A stretch of DNA of 64,000 nucleotides from Neodontobutis hainanensis (Eukaryota; Chordata; Actinopteri; Gobiiformes; Odontobutidae): NCBI GenBank assembly GCA_024349245.1, contig JALDNG010000833.1, positions 62,001 through 126,000 of the forward strand, given 5' to 3'. Below, piece after piece: positions 20,251-32,811 of this stretch. The stretch's first letter is position 1. Every line of letters begins with the position of its first letter. Made by a program: the position numbers and the translations under genes. Below the pieces are notes generated by a model. It was not told where the DNA came from. It did not search any database and saw only the letters and a list, made by a program, of their open reading frames with translations.

Positions 20251-20595
20251 GGAAGGTTCAGATAAAAACATGGGTGCCTGTTACTGAAGTTTACTAAGGA
20301 AAGCAGAGGCCGAGGAGGAGGGGGTCCTCAAAGCCTTACAGGATGGTGTCAAAGAGTTGATGAAAATATCTTCAAGGCTTACAGGGATAGTCATAAATAA
20401 ACTGTCATGGGAAAACTGTATAAAAGCTTACGTCTACTGTACAATCTTTAGTAGAGCTGGGGGATAGTCTACTTGAGTTGTTTATTGTTGTGGGTATGAA
20501 CAATAAAGAGTCTATGGCATTGAACTGGTTGTGTATGCATAGAGTTATTCCAAACAATAGTGCCAAAGGCTAAGGGTTCAATATTGGACACTACA
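20248..20595 (+). mobile_element. LTR, copy 3, 5'-truncated
   Basis: Matches the 3' half of the solo LTRs at 13237 and 15879: aaactgtataaaagc, gtagagctgggggatagtct, caataaagagtctatggcat and the terminal ttggacactaca. Sequence upstream of the AC tract is unrelated, so about 200 bp of the LTR is missing and no target duplication is visible. Confidence 0.7.
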
Positions 20596-22440
20596 CCATC
20601 TCCTGCATTGGGAGACAGAAAGCAGCCAGTGGACGTTTGAGATCCTTGTTTGTTGACGACACAGGCTGCTTCAACATCAGGGCTCTGCGTCTCCAGAACA
20701 GATCCAGAGCCAGGCCACCCCTGAAATGCATTGTTTTCTGCTTTCTCTCCTGTCTGTAGAGCACCAATGTGTGGAGATCGCCAAAACATGCTACAGACAC
20801 TGACATTCTCCTGCTAGAGCTGTGTCCTTTCCTGGTGTTTTCCTGTGACAGTCTGGATATTAAAATTCTGAGCACCACATCAGTGAGTGATCCACGTCTG
20901 TTTGCTTCATATCACTCCCTTCCTGTCTTTCTGTGGAATCTGCGTAATCTTAGCTCAGGGGCAGCAATAAACAAGTTCCATATTTTCAGTTGTAGAAGTT
21001 CAGCCACATGTACTGCACACTACTTAGACGGAAAGGTCTAGTAGATGTGCCTAAGGGGAATGTACATTAAATACAAAAATTGGGGGTCTGTTTTATTCAT
21101 TTCAAAATGTGCGTCCAAGTGGAATACATGACAGAAAACAGCTATATATTATCAAACTGAACCTTTTTTTATTATTTATTTTTTTTTTTAGAATGACTTT
21201 TATTATACTTTTATTTTTTGGACAGGATTTCTAGATGCAGCCAGGTGCCGGAGGGAGTCCATGCATAACGAATCTAACAGCTGCACTGGTGTTTCAAGAG
21301 TAAATAATTGCAGCTACTCAAAACAGTCCCTGGTGCAGTTAAGCCACATTTCGAATAAATGGATGACTACGGCCTGGCTTCCAGACTAGCGTGCATTGAA
21401 CTTTGAACTTCTGGTGGAGACGGCAGCAGCTCAGTTTTGAGAAACACTCAGCCAGGCAGCTGCTTTTGGAATCAGGGAATCCATGAACATGAATAGAAGG
21501 TGTGAACAGTGTCTTGCTTCAGAAAAAACAGTTGTGTTGACGGTGTGAGCCACATTTGATCCTTTCAAGTGTTGTACCATTGAAGGTTATAGGAAAATGA
21601 CACCTCCACAAATACAAATAAACCTCCTCCTATTGTCAAATTTGACTCACTTTAAAAGTTTTTTAAACTTGCCGAGTATTTATTTACCACTTTGGTGTAT
21701 TCTTTAAACTTTCTTTTGTTATAAGAATGTATAAATGAGTCACAACATTCCTAATAGCATTGCTGTCACCTATAACTATGACCATTGGTGACATTAGGGT
21801 ATGTTGAACAACAATTTAACAGCGTCACCACTTGAACTTCAGTGAATGTACAAAGGGCCAAGAGAATGTTCTAGTTTACCATACTTTTTGCAATAATAAA
21901 AAGTAAATTTATTGTTTTGCACTTAGTATTGATTGGTTTTCTTTATTAAAAGAGCTAATTATGTTGATCCATTAAGGAATATTTTCCATGAAAAAAGCCA
22001 AGTAAATTAAGTCCCCAATCAAACTTGCCTCTGTGATGTTGGCAGTGGCCGAGCTATTATTTTTCAATATTATTGCCACAGTCCATATACAGTAGAATCA
22101 CAGACAGCAATTATTTTATCAGTTTTAACAATGAAGCTATGTGGTAGATTTCATCTTCATATCCAATTTTGAATCCTTATCCAAACAGTGTTTACATTAG
22201 CATTGAGGGGACAGCATTTTTCCATTGTGGCTTTAATGCTTTGTTGCTGTCCATTCACTCCACACTAGTAGCAGCTGCAGCTTTCAACCCTACAGTACAT
22301 TCTCAAAAATATGAGGAAAAACTTGCTGCTTAAACAGTCTTTTTTAATGAATTATTAAAAGAAAAACAGGACAGTAATCATTAAGGTGCAATCATACAAT
22401 TCTTTTAAATTATCATACGCCTTGTTACATGCTGCTGTCG
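20596..22440. other. No gene recognised
   Basis: No defensible exon, RNA gene or named repeat. Short open frames at 20591-20878 (minus) and 20769-21041 (plus) overlap each other on opposite strands and lack motifs. Confidence 0.4.
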
Positions 22441-22830
22441 CCTCCATGGCTTTTTTTTTTTGAAGACGCGTCACGCATGCGGCGGACGGCGGTGCGACAC
22501 TTGTGGCTGGTGTTGCCAGATTTGGTGTTTTTCCGCTACATATTGAGACCCATTTGTGGTGTATTTTAGCCAGGTTTTCGCCAGGAAGGCTCTATAGAAA
22601 TCTGGCACCCTATTGAACAAAGTTAACCTCAGAGAGCGTGCCGTTCACAGACACCAGAATGAACGAGTTCACAGTTACATTCATCAGCACAGTAATACAG
22701 TCAGTTCACGTTCGCCCAAAATATGAACGCGTTCATGAACTATCGTTCAATGAACGCGTTCAGGCACAACACTGGATGTTGGTGCACCTTCACGCTGTCA
22801 GCTCTCTCAGTAATTATGTATAACACATGT
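22441..22830. repeat. Possible non-autonomous transposon remnant with GAACG motifs
   Basis: Contains gttgccagatttggtg and, about 90 bp on, agaaatctggcacc, which form a loose inverted pair, followed by repeated GAACGCGTTCA/GTTCA motifs at about 22660-22765. These resemble dispersed fish repeats but I cannot name the family. Confidence 0.25.
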
Positions 22831-22894
22831 CAGGGGTTACTGTCCATTCTAGAGTGCCATGGATCACATGTACTTCCTTTTAAGTGCTGTGTAT

Positions 22895-23130
22895 TTTAAT
22901 CATATCAATCAATCAATCAATTAATCAATACTTTATTGTCATTAAACTTTTAAATGCAACGAAATTTTGTACGGCGTTGACGGTCAACATATAACATTTA
23001 TACATAGATAGACACACAAGGAGGAAGAGCATCACCAATGCAGCCGCAGTGCAGCGCAAATGATTATTCGGAAAATGAAATAAGGCATATTACAAACAAA
23101 GCAGACATCAGACATCGAACAACAAAAACA
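22895..23130 (-). repeat. LINE-like 3' end with TTGA repeat tail
   Basis: On the minus strand the segment ends in a (TTGATTGA)n tail preceded by TTTAATGACAATAAAGTATTG, a layout typical of LINE 3' ends. No coding part is attached. Family unknown. Confidence 0.35.
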
Positions 23131-24095
23131 TAACTACAGATTAGTTAAAACATCAAAACAACAAAAACATACATATCTACATTTGCAGATATAGGATAGG
23201 GATATCATTACACGCGGTCATGTGGTGGGCTTTTAATATGGCTTACATGAGGGAGGGGAGGGACAAGGGGGTAGAAATAGTGCTGGGTCAGACAGATGTA
23301 AACATGGCAGACGTTTGGATTGGGCTTGATGTTAGGGTAGCATTCCGAGACTACTGTTGGAAACAGCGGCCTTGGCTGGGACGGGAAGTCTTTGAGAGGA
23401 TAAGAAAAGCCCCAGCTGCCGGCTAGGCTTCTGAGAAGGACAAGGCCTGCGTCCATTTTGTGAAGTGACCTTGATGTTATTCCATGTCATAGTATAGTTT
23501 GTTTCCTTTTAGCATACATTTTACTTTCATTTGGTGTCATAATGTTTGTGTGTGTGTGTGTTCATTGTGGAGAAGGTGGCAGGGTCACACATAGTAGACA
23601 TCAACATACAGAAGTAGCCTACCTGGTGCCCTTGACATCACTGTGGCCTAGTGCATATGGCCAAACCCCTCAGTAGATGCTAAACAATGTAAACATTATT
23701 TTAGTGTAGTGTACTTGTGATATTTATTTTAAAAAAGTTAATCAACCGTATAAATAATTTCTAGGTGTTTGGTTTTTGCTAAGTGGATTCCAAATGCAGA
23801 GGCAGAGCCAGTAATTAAAGTTCAACAGTTTATTGGAAAACAAAAATTCAAGTAGGCAGAGGAGGCAGGGAGCTGGCTGGCTGGCTTGCAGTAGGGCATA
23901 AGGTGCGAGACATGAGGCAGTTCTGGGAAGACGGAGAAAACAGTGAGTAAGTATAAGTAGGTCCAGAAATATTACAAAACAAACCAGATGTAAGGAGACA
24001 AGAAGCACGAGCTCTACCGAACAGGACGGAATCATCTAACAGCATAAAGGTAATAAGGAGAGTGGTGTTTCCTCATTAGTTGCAACTCCTTGAGC
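23131..24095. other. No gene recognised
   Basis: Overlapping open frames at 23208-23456 (minus) and 23220-23426 (plus) have no recognised motif. A short (GT)n lies near 23550. Confidence 0.4.
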
Positions 24096-25462
24096 CAGGG
24101 ATGTAACAATGTTGCATTTTTTTTCCTTTTTGCTTTGTTACAACTTGCAAAGTTTTCTGTCTTTTAAATGATCTCAGTGTGATTTACTTCTGAAAGATGA
24201 ATACTTGGACTTCGATTAACAATTCTGATCTCACAATTCGAGTTTGTTTCAATTTTCTTTTATGGACTGAGTTGAGATAAACAAGTGACCTTTTATTAAT
24301 TCACAAATCAGGGCTCCAGACTAACTTTTTGTCCCGTCCCAGTAGTGTGCCAAAAGCCAGTTCCAACAGCCCCTAAGTAAACGTCAGATGTTCCTATATT
24401 TATTTAAAATATAGGCTAATGTTTGTCTATTTGTAAGTTTATAAATAAACATAAATTTGATTAAATTCTACACACGTTTACATACAATTTAATTTGCTTA
24501 TGAGGCTAAGCACTTTGAATAAGGTGATATTAAAGTTAGTAAAAAATCTAAATAAAATCTAAATAAATGGAAACAAAGTAACTTAAAATACCCAATAAAT
24601 ATGCCTCTGATGGAGTTAGACCTGGTTAATTATTTTGTGTTCAATATTTAGTTCTTATTAACTTTAGCTGAGACCTAAAACCTCTTTAGATCTAACCTAA
24701 TAATAAACACTGGTATTATGTGTTTCCATAAAACAGTAGAACTTTATCAAACAACTCTTAGTTGTTTAACTGTTTTATGCAATTTCACCTATTATTTATA
24801 TTAATAATAGCAGTTAAAAACTGTATTAACATTAAAAATCAATGTGAGGACCAGAAGTACTTCACAAAGGACTGGATTTATTCCGCGGACCTTAAGTTGG
24901 AAATACCTGGTCTTTACTCTTAGTGGCTGCAGCAGAGACACAGAAGGCAGCACATGATCCAGAACATTATTACATCTCTCTGACAAGGGCCTCAAACAGG
25001 GGAACACTTGAAATGGTTCAGACTTAGGTCAGCAGCCTCTGTTTACAGTTTAGCCTTTTTGCTAACTCAGATTACTGCTCACATTCTCACTCACATTTAC
25101 GCTTTTGTTCGTTTTAGAGAGTGAAGCTCAGCCTCAGACTGTTTTTTATTGTGCCTTCATTAAGTCCGCATGGAGCCGACTTAACCTGGTCTGTGGAGCA
25201 GCAGCAAAGAGACACAGACGGTGAGCGAGTAAACGCTTTTGTAGACTTATTTATGCTGCCACTGATTTGAACAAGGATGAGACTTCCTCAATATCAACAT
25301 CCAAACTCGTGACCTTGCCAGAAATTGTTTGCAAAAACATGTTGAAAGCAAGTTTGAGGTAAACAGAGCGGCCCTGTTGTTCAAAACATGAATCGAGATT
25401 GAATTAACATTTCAATCGACTGGAAACGCCACATATAGCTCACGGTTAATCGTTACATCCCT
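24096..25462. repeat. Possible non-autonomous hAT element with AGGGATGTAAC termini
   Basis: Starts CAGGGATGTAACAATG (24096) and ends CGTTACATCCCT (25462), giving an 11-bp inverted pair AGGGATGTAAC of hAT type. About 1.37 kb, with no transposase motif inside. No convincing 8-bp target duplication is visible, so the pairing could be two ends of different copies. Confidence 0.4.
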
Positions 25463-25875
25463 AATGAATACATTTGCTGACAGATTTTGTGACTTGGGAG
25501 ACAATAAGAGCCAGTCCTTGACATGGAGCCAATCCTCTGTTCCATAAATGCTCACATGGATCAGAATTCTCCAGGATGAAAAACAAGCCAAGGAGGACAT
25601 TTCTTATGACTAAGAAATCAAAGCTTTAAGGACAATGAATAATTCTGAGGTAGACTACTATGAGTAGTAGTTATGTTTAAGCTCAATGGAAATGGAAGAA
25701 TGTAGAAATGCCATTTTATAAAAGCATGGCCCACTTAAACCAAGCTGTAGCTGCTGAGGCTATTGACCTATTCTGAGTTGTGTACATTATCTGTTAATCA
25801 GTGAAAGTGAGGAGCTACTGTGTTGAAGTAATCCATCCCTCCGTGAAGATGGCAAGCCACAACTCTGCCCTCCAA
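25463..25875. other. No gene recognised
   Basis: Unassigned spacer before the 3' tail of the next LINE. Confidence 0.4.
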
Positions 25876-26075
25876 ACACAACAACAACAACAACAACAAA
25901 CTTTATTTATAAAGCACTTTAAAACTACCGAAGTAGACCAAAGTGCTGTACAGAAGAAGAAAATTAAAATAAATTAAAATAATAATACACAAAATGTCAG
26001 ATTCAAGTGATAAAAGCCAAGGAAAAGAGGTGGGTTTTTAAAAGAGATTTAAAATGAGACATTGAAGTGGCCTGT

Positions 26076-27534
26076 CTAATGTGCAGTGGCAGGCCATTCC
26101 ACATTTTGGTGCTGCCACACGCAAAAGCACGATCCTCTTAATTTAAGCCTTGTCTTGGGCACTTTCAGGAGCAGTTGATCAGCTGACCTAAGAGAACGGG
26201 TGGGAGTATATGGAACAAGTAGCTCAGAAATGTATGGTGGGGCAAAACCATTTAAAGATTTAAATACAAATAAAAGAATTTTAAAATGAATCCTAAACTG
26301 TACAGGCAACCAGTGTAAGGAGGCTAAGATGGGGGAAACATGCTCATATTTACGAGTTCCCGTGACCAGACGAGCTGCAGCGTTCTGAACCAGTTGCAGA
26401 CGTGCAACAGAAGACCCACTGACCCCATATACAGAGCGTTACAGTAATCCAGCCGGGTAGTAACAAAGGCATGTATTACTGTCTCAAAATGTTGCCTTTG
26501 AAGAAAAGGCTTTATTTTGGCCAACTGTCTCAATTGGAAGAAACTGGATTTAACCACAGCCCTGATCTGACTGTTGAGCTTAAGGTCAGGGTCCATTTTA
26601 ACCCCTAAATTTGTAATGGTTGGCTTGATGTACTGAGCCAAAGCACCCAACTCAACAGAACGGGTCCCAGTGGTGTCACCAAAAATCATTACTTCCGTTT
26701 TATTTGCATTAACACTTAAAAAATTTACAGCCATCCAGGCCTTTATATCCTCAAGACACTCCAACAGCGGTCTAACAGTGTCATTCTTTTTAAGAGGCAT
26801 GTAGATCTGACTATCATCCGCATAACAGTGAAATGACATACCATGCTTCCTAATTATTGAGCCAAGTGGCAGCAAGTAGAGAGAGAAAAGCAGAGGGCCC
26901 AAAACTGGCCCTGTGGGACTCCACAAGAGAGGGGTGCAGAGGAGGACTCAAAGTTCCCGTATCTAACACAGAAAGTCCTACCTTCCAAATAGGACCTGAA
27001 CCATTGAAGTGCGATGCCTTTTATGCCCACCCAGCTCTCCAAACGAGAGATCAGAATTTTGTGGTCCACAGTGTCAAATGCAGCAGTTAAATCGAGAAGC
27101 ACAAGAACTACGCACTCTCCAGCATCAGTAGCTAAATAAATATCATTAAAAACCTTCAGAAGAGCAGATTCTGTGCTGTGTAGAGATTTAAAACCAGATT
27201 GGAACACTTCAAGAATATTGTGGTCTGTTAAAAAGCCATTAATTGGCTGCAAACAATTTTTCTAGAATTTTAGAAATAAAAGGAAGTTTTGAAATAGGCC
27301 GGAAATTTGACAAATCTGCTCGATCCAGACCTGACTTTTGATCAGGGGATGCACTATTGCATGTTTAAAACTCTCAGGGACCACACCTGAGGATAGACTG
27401 CTGTTTACAATTTCAACAACCGTTGGCCCAAGAGTGGAAAAAACCTCCTTAAACAATCGAGCAGGGACAGCATCAAGTGAAGAACCTGAGGGCTTTAGCT
27501 TACTAACATTTTCATGTAGCACAGACAAAGTCAC
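26076..27534 (-). pseudogene. L2 ORF2: reverse transcriptase and C-terminal domain, frameshifted
   Basis: In minus-strand order: SGSSLDAVPARLFKEVFSTL (27262-27534), FQSGFKSLHSTESALLKVF and LLDLTAAFDTVDHKILISRL (26854-27252), then GPVLGPLLFSLYLLPLG, the catalytic FHCYADDSQIYMPL and NLGVKMDPDLKLNSQI (26324-26926), and the C-terminal RSLRSADQLLLKVPKTRLKL (26076-26309). The frame changes at the CGVPQG turn (about 26920), near 27255 and near 26320. Confidence 0.8.
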
Positions 27535-27672
27535 AGGCTCAAACTCATCAAAAACAGCAGTGCAGGGGACAGAGACTGAGGGGTCATAGGCAGAAGGTGA
27601 AATCAGAGCTCTAGTGGAAGAGACCTTATCAGTAAAAAAGCTGAGAAAGTCTTCACAGAGCGCCGGGAGGCA

Positions 27673-28701
27673 TCAACACAGACAGTTTGGAACATTAAGA
27701 ACTGAATCTATTGTTTTAAATAAAACACGGGGCTTATTACAGTTTGACAGAATTATCTCGGAAATGTGTTTCATTTTAGCATCTTTCACAGTTTTCTGAT
27801 ACTGATGCCAACAGTCCCACAACATTTGAAAAGAAACTTGCAGTTTGTCCTTTTTCCACTTGCGCTCAGCTCTACGACAGTTGCGCCTAACAGCACGAAC
27901 AGTGTCATTCATCCATGGCTCAGATTTAGTTTTTGGGTGCCTGAGTCTCATAGGAGCCACAGTATTTAAAACCGTTTGGCAGCTGGAATGCAACCAAGAG
28001 CTTAGCTCCTCTGGGTTATTGCGTAGTTTTCCAGGTATACTGAAATGCTGACTGAAAACAGATGAGAATTGAGCGGCAGTGGAGGGGTTAATAACTCGAC
28101 AGGGCGAGCAGCGCGCGACGTTCAAATGTAGTACTGCAAGAGAGAGGAATCTCAAACAATATAGGCATATGGTCAGAGAAAACTAAATCGCAGACCTCTA
28201 GGTTAAAAATAGACAGACCGGATGATAAGACAAGATCGAGTGTGTGCCCACGTTCATGTGTGGGTCCAGACACAGACTGCTTGAGATTAAAAGAGTCGAT
28301 AAGGTGGAGAAAGTCCGATGCCATAGGGCTCTGAGGGCAACAGACATGGACATTAAAATCCCCAATAATGAGGACGCGGTCATACTTAGGCATAACATCA
28401 GCCAGGAAAACAGAAAAGTCATTGATAAAATCCTTGTTATATTTAGGAGGCCGATAGACCACTGCAATTAACACTATGTGAGAACGAGACCCAGCTCAAA
28501 TAAACTCAGCTCGAAGCTGCTTGATGCTGATGATAGCGACAGCTGTTTACATTTGTAGACGTTCTTATAAACAGTTGCTATACCTCCACCTCGTCCGATG
28601 TTCGGGGAATTTAAATAGCTGCAATCATGCGGTAGAAGTTCAGAGAAAACGCTGGACTCACCGACACTCAGCCACGTCTCAGTCACACAGAGAAAATCCA
28701 A
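27673..28701 (-). pseudogene. L2 ORF2: endonuclease and linker, frameshifted
   Basis: Minus-strand pieces carry the APE-type endonuclease: CVTETWLSVGESSVFSELLP (28474-28701, metal-binding Glu), then VYRPPKYN, LIIGDFNVHVCCP and GHTLDLVLSSGL with VFSDHMPILFEIPL (28088-28474). The last has the catalytic Asp/His pair. The linker with RLRHPKTKSEPWMNDTVRAV and a basic RRNCRRAERKWKKDK stretch (27673-28155) joins it to RT. Frame changes occur near 28480 and 28140. Confidence 0.75.
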
Positions 28702-29315
28702 TCCCGATTTGTGAAAAATTCCTTTAAAATGAAAGATTTATTTGCTAGAGATCTAGCATTAACTAGGCAAACTTGGCAGGAGCCGGCAGATCCACAGTAA
28801 TGTCCATTGGAGAAACCCGGCGCAGAAGCCGCAGCTCGTAGATTCACTCCACGTTGGCGGCGGGCGAGGAGAGCAAGGTGCGCGGGCTGGAACGCCTCAT
28901 CCAGGCCGACGACAGGTACCAACCAGGCCCCAATCGGGTCCAACGATCGGCGAGAAATTAGGCGGAGTCCCGCTTGACACTTGGCCCAAGAACGCATGGA
29001 AAGGTGCGCAGGGCAAACTTTCATCCTCACCAGTCGTCCACTACGTTTTCCTCGGCGACGATGACGCTTACGCCGTTTACATAAAGCCAGAAAACTGGAG
29101 AGGTGAGCTGGAACCTCCGATAGGAATGGGGGCAATGTCCTGTGTCCACTATACTCAAATTGGATGAGTTTATTGGCAGAAAGTCGAATACTTAGTAAAG
29201 CTTGGCGATCATACACCAGTAAAGAGTCGACATTTTGAGCAACGAACAAAACAAACAGCACGAACACACACAATGTTTGCAGGATAAAACGGCAAGCCAC
29301 ACACACTGGCGCCAT
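28683..29315 (-). CDS. N-terminal extension of an L2-type ORF2, with start in a YY1-like motif
   Basis: An uninterrupted frame of about 210 codons starts at the ATG in TCAAGATGGCGCC (ATG at 29313-29315) with MAPVCVACRFIL. Residues about 5-30 are strongly hydrophobic. It continues through LLVYDRQALLSIRLSANKLI, a very basic KRRKRHRRRGKRSGRLVR segment near residues 80-97, and then CLVNARSLANKSFILKEFF, the first strand of the endonuclease. The basic block may bind nucleic acid. A longer reading from 29354 adds 13 residues, but the motif-embedded ATG fits the element's 5' boundary better. The frame breaks at the endonuclease. Confidence 0.6.
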   Translation of the reverse strand: MAPVCVACRFILQTLCVFVLFVLFVAQNVDSLLVYDRQALLSIRLSANKLIQFEYSGHRTLPPFLSEVPAHLSSFLALCKRRKRHRRRGKRSGRLVRMKVCPAHLSMRSWAKCQAGLRLISRRSLDPIGAWLVPVVGLDEAFQPAHLALLARRQRGVNLRAAASAPGFSNGHYCGSAGSCQVCLVNARSLANKSFILKEFFTNRDWIFSV

Positions 29316-29330
29316 CTTGAATCCAGCCCC

Positions 29331-30060
29331 ACTCTTCCAGTAGCGTACCACCATTCAATTGGGCTCGTAGTCATATACTCATTGTACTTCAATCACTTTA
29401 TCAGTTACATCTGTTTCAATTAAAAAGATGTGCATGATTCGAAGAAGAATTCTGTAGACCTCATCTGCCATTGACTGTCTGAGAGTGTAAACTGGTTACA
29501 ACCATTTGCTGCCACATTCACAGAATGAATTCTCTCAGTACAGGATAAGGTTCTACAGCTCCAGGTGCCTACTACTACTACTACAGGTGGTCAGTTTAAA
29601 GTTTAGTTGTATAGAAATGTTCATGCACCGCTCTTCTAGGTACTGCAGAGATTCAGAGTCTAAAAACACTGAGTGTCACATTGTGGTAAGTGTGTTCCAT
29701 TTGTATGTTGCAGCTCTAACACAGAAAGAAGATGAAGATGGCTTTCTGTATGTAGCGTACAGCAGAGAGAACACATTGGAATTTAAGGTATTTTATTCAA
29801 CACAGGGTTAAGACTTTAAAAGTCTAACACATTATTTTTTGATCCAATGGACCATTCTGGTGCACAGTGTTCATACTGCATAGAGACAGACACTAGACAC
29901 CAGGAAAAGCACACAGATTTTAGGTTTGATATCAGTAGATCCAGGGAATGCTTAATGATTTAGCAGTGTGTAGCTACTGATTAAAACTCTATTTGTGAAA
30001 CACTTAACACTGCTCTACAATCATTAAAAATTACATCTAAATATTACAATCATTTGATAA
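29331..30060. other. No gene recognised
   Basis: A plus-strand frame at 29506-29811 has no recognised motif. No splice-flanked exon could be defended. Confidence 0.4.
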
Positions 30061-30066
30061 AGTAAA

Positions 30067-30270
30067 TTGTACTCACACACATGTTTCACACACACGTCAC
30101 ACACGTGTATCACACACGTATCACACATAGGAATCACACATGTATCACACACGTATATCACACGTGTATCACACAAATGTATCACACACACACACGTATC
30201 ATACACACACACACATATCACACACACATTGCACACACGTGTCTCACACACATGTCTCACACGCACTGCA
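30067..30270. repeat. Degenerate CACACGTATCA-type simple repeat
   Basis: About 200 bp of short units mixing CACACACG, TATCACAC and TCTCACAC. It reads open on both strands as His/Thr or Val/Cys-rich peptides, an artefact of repetition. Confidence 0.9.
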
Positions 30271-30689
30271 CTTCTAAGTAATTCAGAGAATATATATATC
30301 ATTATTATATATATGAATGAATACCTAATTAGTAATGTTTAAAATAATTGCATTCATTGGTATCTATGCACAATTAATAATGTGTGTGAAGAAAAAAAAA
30401 ATACTCTTAAGATAACTTTTTTATTGAGCTAATTGAAAATGTTAGATATCGTTAAAATAAATGAAATGTGTAACAGTCATATACAGAATATAAAAATTGG
30501 TTTTACTGTAAGTGTGTAAATATGCCACAAAGCCAAACTTACATGTCAGGAGTAGGCTTCATACAACACATTTAATACGTCTTTTTTAAACGACAGACAG
30601 AATCATCCACGTTCTCGAACACACAGTCTGCTTTTACCTGTATTCTCAGGTGCACAGTGGCGCCAAATGCAATCCTTCAAGTAAATGTG
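30271..30689. other. No gene recognised
   Basis: AT-rich, featureless sequence. Confidence 0.4.
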
Positions 30690-31575
30690 TCCCTGCGGTC
30701 GCAAGGGAGGCGAGGGCCTTTATCGCCGCTACAGCTTTAATTATTTTTATTTTATTTATTTTTTTGGATGGAAAAAAAATATGAAAAATTAAACTTGGTA
30801 CATCAATAGAACACCTCAGGGCAAACAGAAAAGTCTATGACAGCCACAGCCTACACTCAACAGAACGTCCGCCATGTGGGGTGAAACGTGTTACCACATA
30901 AATCGCACCACTCGCGTCAAAAGATGCAACTCATTGTGTTTTAATCTAAAAGGCCCCAAATTTGGTGAGAATCATCTAAACACGAGTGCCAAAAAGTTAC
31001 CATTTTGTTTTTTGATACATTTGAGGCTGTGGTCGTAATGAGCCTGTGAAGAGGCAGCCATTTCTTTGGAAAATAAATACCATTTCCCAAATGCCAGGAT
31101 CCTTCCTTTGGAGGAGGCTCCTACAGAGCCAAGACTAGAGTCTTGGAAAACTCCTCAGAATCTTTTGGAACTTGTAAACTTGTTCTATTAGACAAGTAAT
31201 ATTTACATTTTCCTTTTTAACAGGGGTGCAGCGAATTCTAAGTCATTGCAAAGCTCCAGCCAGTACTTTGTTTTTCTCGCATTAGCCCAAGCGTAAATTC
31301 TTATTTTCAAAATTTCAGACAGATCCCAGAAAAATCAGTGATTTTGGAGACCTTAAACTTTAAATACAAGGTGGTGTAGCAGGCCCCAGCACTAGCACAA
31401 GCCCGAGGTGTTGAAGCAGGCTCCAGCCAGAAGAACATTCAAGCAGGGGCACAGGCCCGGTTATTTGACATTACTATGAAGTTTATGCTTTAAAGCACAA
31501 AATGCAATCCTACATGTGTCCCCGTGGTCGCAAGGGAGGCGAGGGCTTTTATCGCCACTTGCGGCTGTAATTGTT
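30690..31575 (-). repeat. Unclassified repeat family (GGGGTCGCCACT type), inverted copy
   Basis: Reverse complement of much of 38580-39040. Shared blocks include CACCCCACATGGCGGAC, TGTTGAGT...GGCTGT, AAACACAATGAGTTG and GGCCCGGTTATTTGACATTA. Two copies of gcaagggaggcgagggc (30698 and 31529) sit near its ends, about 830 bp apart. No protein motif. Also represented at 14219-14345 and 39720-40380. Confidence 0.65.
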
Positions 31576-32132
31576 TTTATATCGTCTCTTTCTTGACAGG
31601 ACTAACTTCTTATCATTTTATTCAGTTCTTTGAATTCTTTTATTTTCTTGTTTCTAAAGGGTCTCTTCACAACACAGATTGTGTGTTAGGGACCTGAGAC
31701 CCAGAATATTCTGTATTAGCTTATTTTGTTAGAATAAATTGCTTGGTAGATAATTCCTCGTCGCCTGGCTCATTTCTCTCGATTGTGAACATGCTCCAAT
31801 TGTTAGACTAAAGCTTGAGTGATTTATATAGGAAAGTATAGGAGTCAGATAGACATAGTTTAAGTTTAGTTCCAACAGTGATGAAGCTGTCAGTGGCTTA
31901 CAGCCATATTGCTTATATTTGACCCCATTTTGCTCAAATCACAGATCATCATGGAGTTTTATTAGGCACTTGAAGGAGGTTACTAGGATAGAGCCCCCAT
32001 CCCAGAAGCTGTAAAAAGAGAAAGCCAAATATATCCAAAATGTATTTCTGTTTATCTAAATGTATTTTCCATTGTTATTTAAACATCTAAACTTGAAGTA
32101 AAAAGCGAGTAAGTCAGAAAAATAATTAGATT

Positions 32133-32184
<52 letters not shown>

Positions 32185-32731
32185 TGAGAGAGAAATGTAT
32201 GGATAAAGATGAGCGGAGACTTGTTTGGATTGGTGTTTTGGGATTGGGATTGAGAGATGAGTCATGCTGTACGTTTGTGTGGTGAAATAATTAAGATTGA
32301 GATCTCACCAGTCTTCAGTGTGCAGATAGACTAATGCATTGTTAAATAAATAAAGAAAGCACATTGTTGATAACAAAGAAAATGCACTTACTAACTATAC
32401 TGTACACAAAACAAAATTAAATTACTTTTGATTGTACGGTAGGACTTCCGAGATGCAAGAACTAGTTTCACTGCAAGGAGAACCACATAAGATAACAGCA
32501 GGTTAATTGCAAATGTTTGAGAATTATAAAGTTTGCAGTGTAGTGTGCAATCTTCTCACTTTTATTTACTGTTCTCTTGGTTTCCTAATTCTGTCAATCC
32601 TGTTATGGCTCTTTCACTGGAATTTTGATGCACCTTCTTCTGTCCCTCTTCCTCTTCTGATTGTTTCTTAAATTCTTATGCTCTTTTTGTTCCTACATAT
32701 TCCTGTTTTTTCTGCCTTGGTTGTCTAATTA
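31576..32731. other. No gene recognised; contains (TG)n at 32134-32174 and (AG)n at 32174-32192
   Basis: Apart from the microsatellites I see no supportable feature. Confidence 0.5.
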
Positions 32732-32780
32732 GGGGCCAAGCACCGAAGGTGCGTAGACCCTATTGTATTCGTTAGATTTC

Positions 32781-32811
<31 letters not shown>

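Larger units (their letters stand above)
25876..29330 (-). mobile_element. Near-complete L2-type LINE
   Basis: Minus-strand L2-group LINE of about 3.45 kb. The 3' end has a (TTG)n tail (complement of acaacaacaacaac at 25876-25900) preceded by an AGTGCTTTATAAATAAAGT-type block. Moving upstream come the RT region, endonuclease, and an N-terminal extension that starts at an ATG within a CAAGATGGCGCC motif at about 29315. No separate ORF1 was seen. Several frameshifts interrupt the coding region, so it is unlikely to be active as it stands. Confidence 0.8.

Noticed and set aside
20469..21041. Overlapping opposite-strand frames near 20.7 kb
   Set aside because: Mutually overlapping, motif-free and partly within the LTR copy.
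30024..30342. Long open frames on both strands (Cys/Val-rich and His/Thr-rich)
   Set aside because: Simple CACACG-type repeat lacking stop codons in several frames; not a gene.
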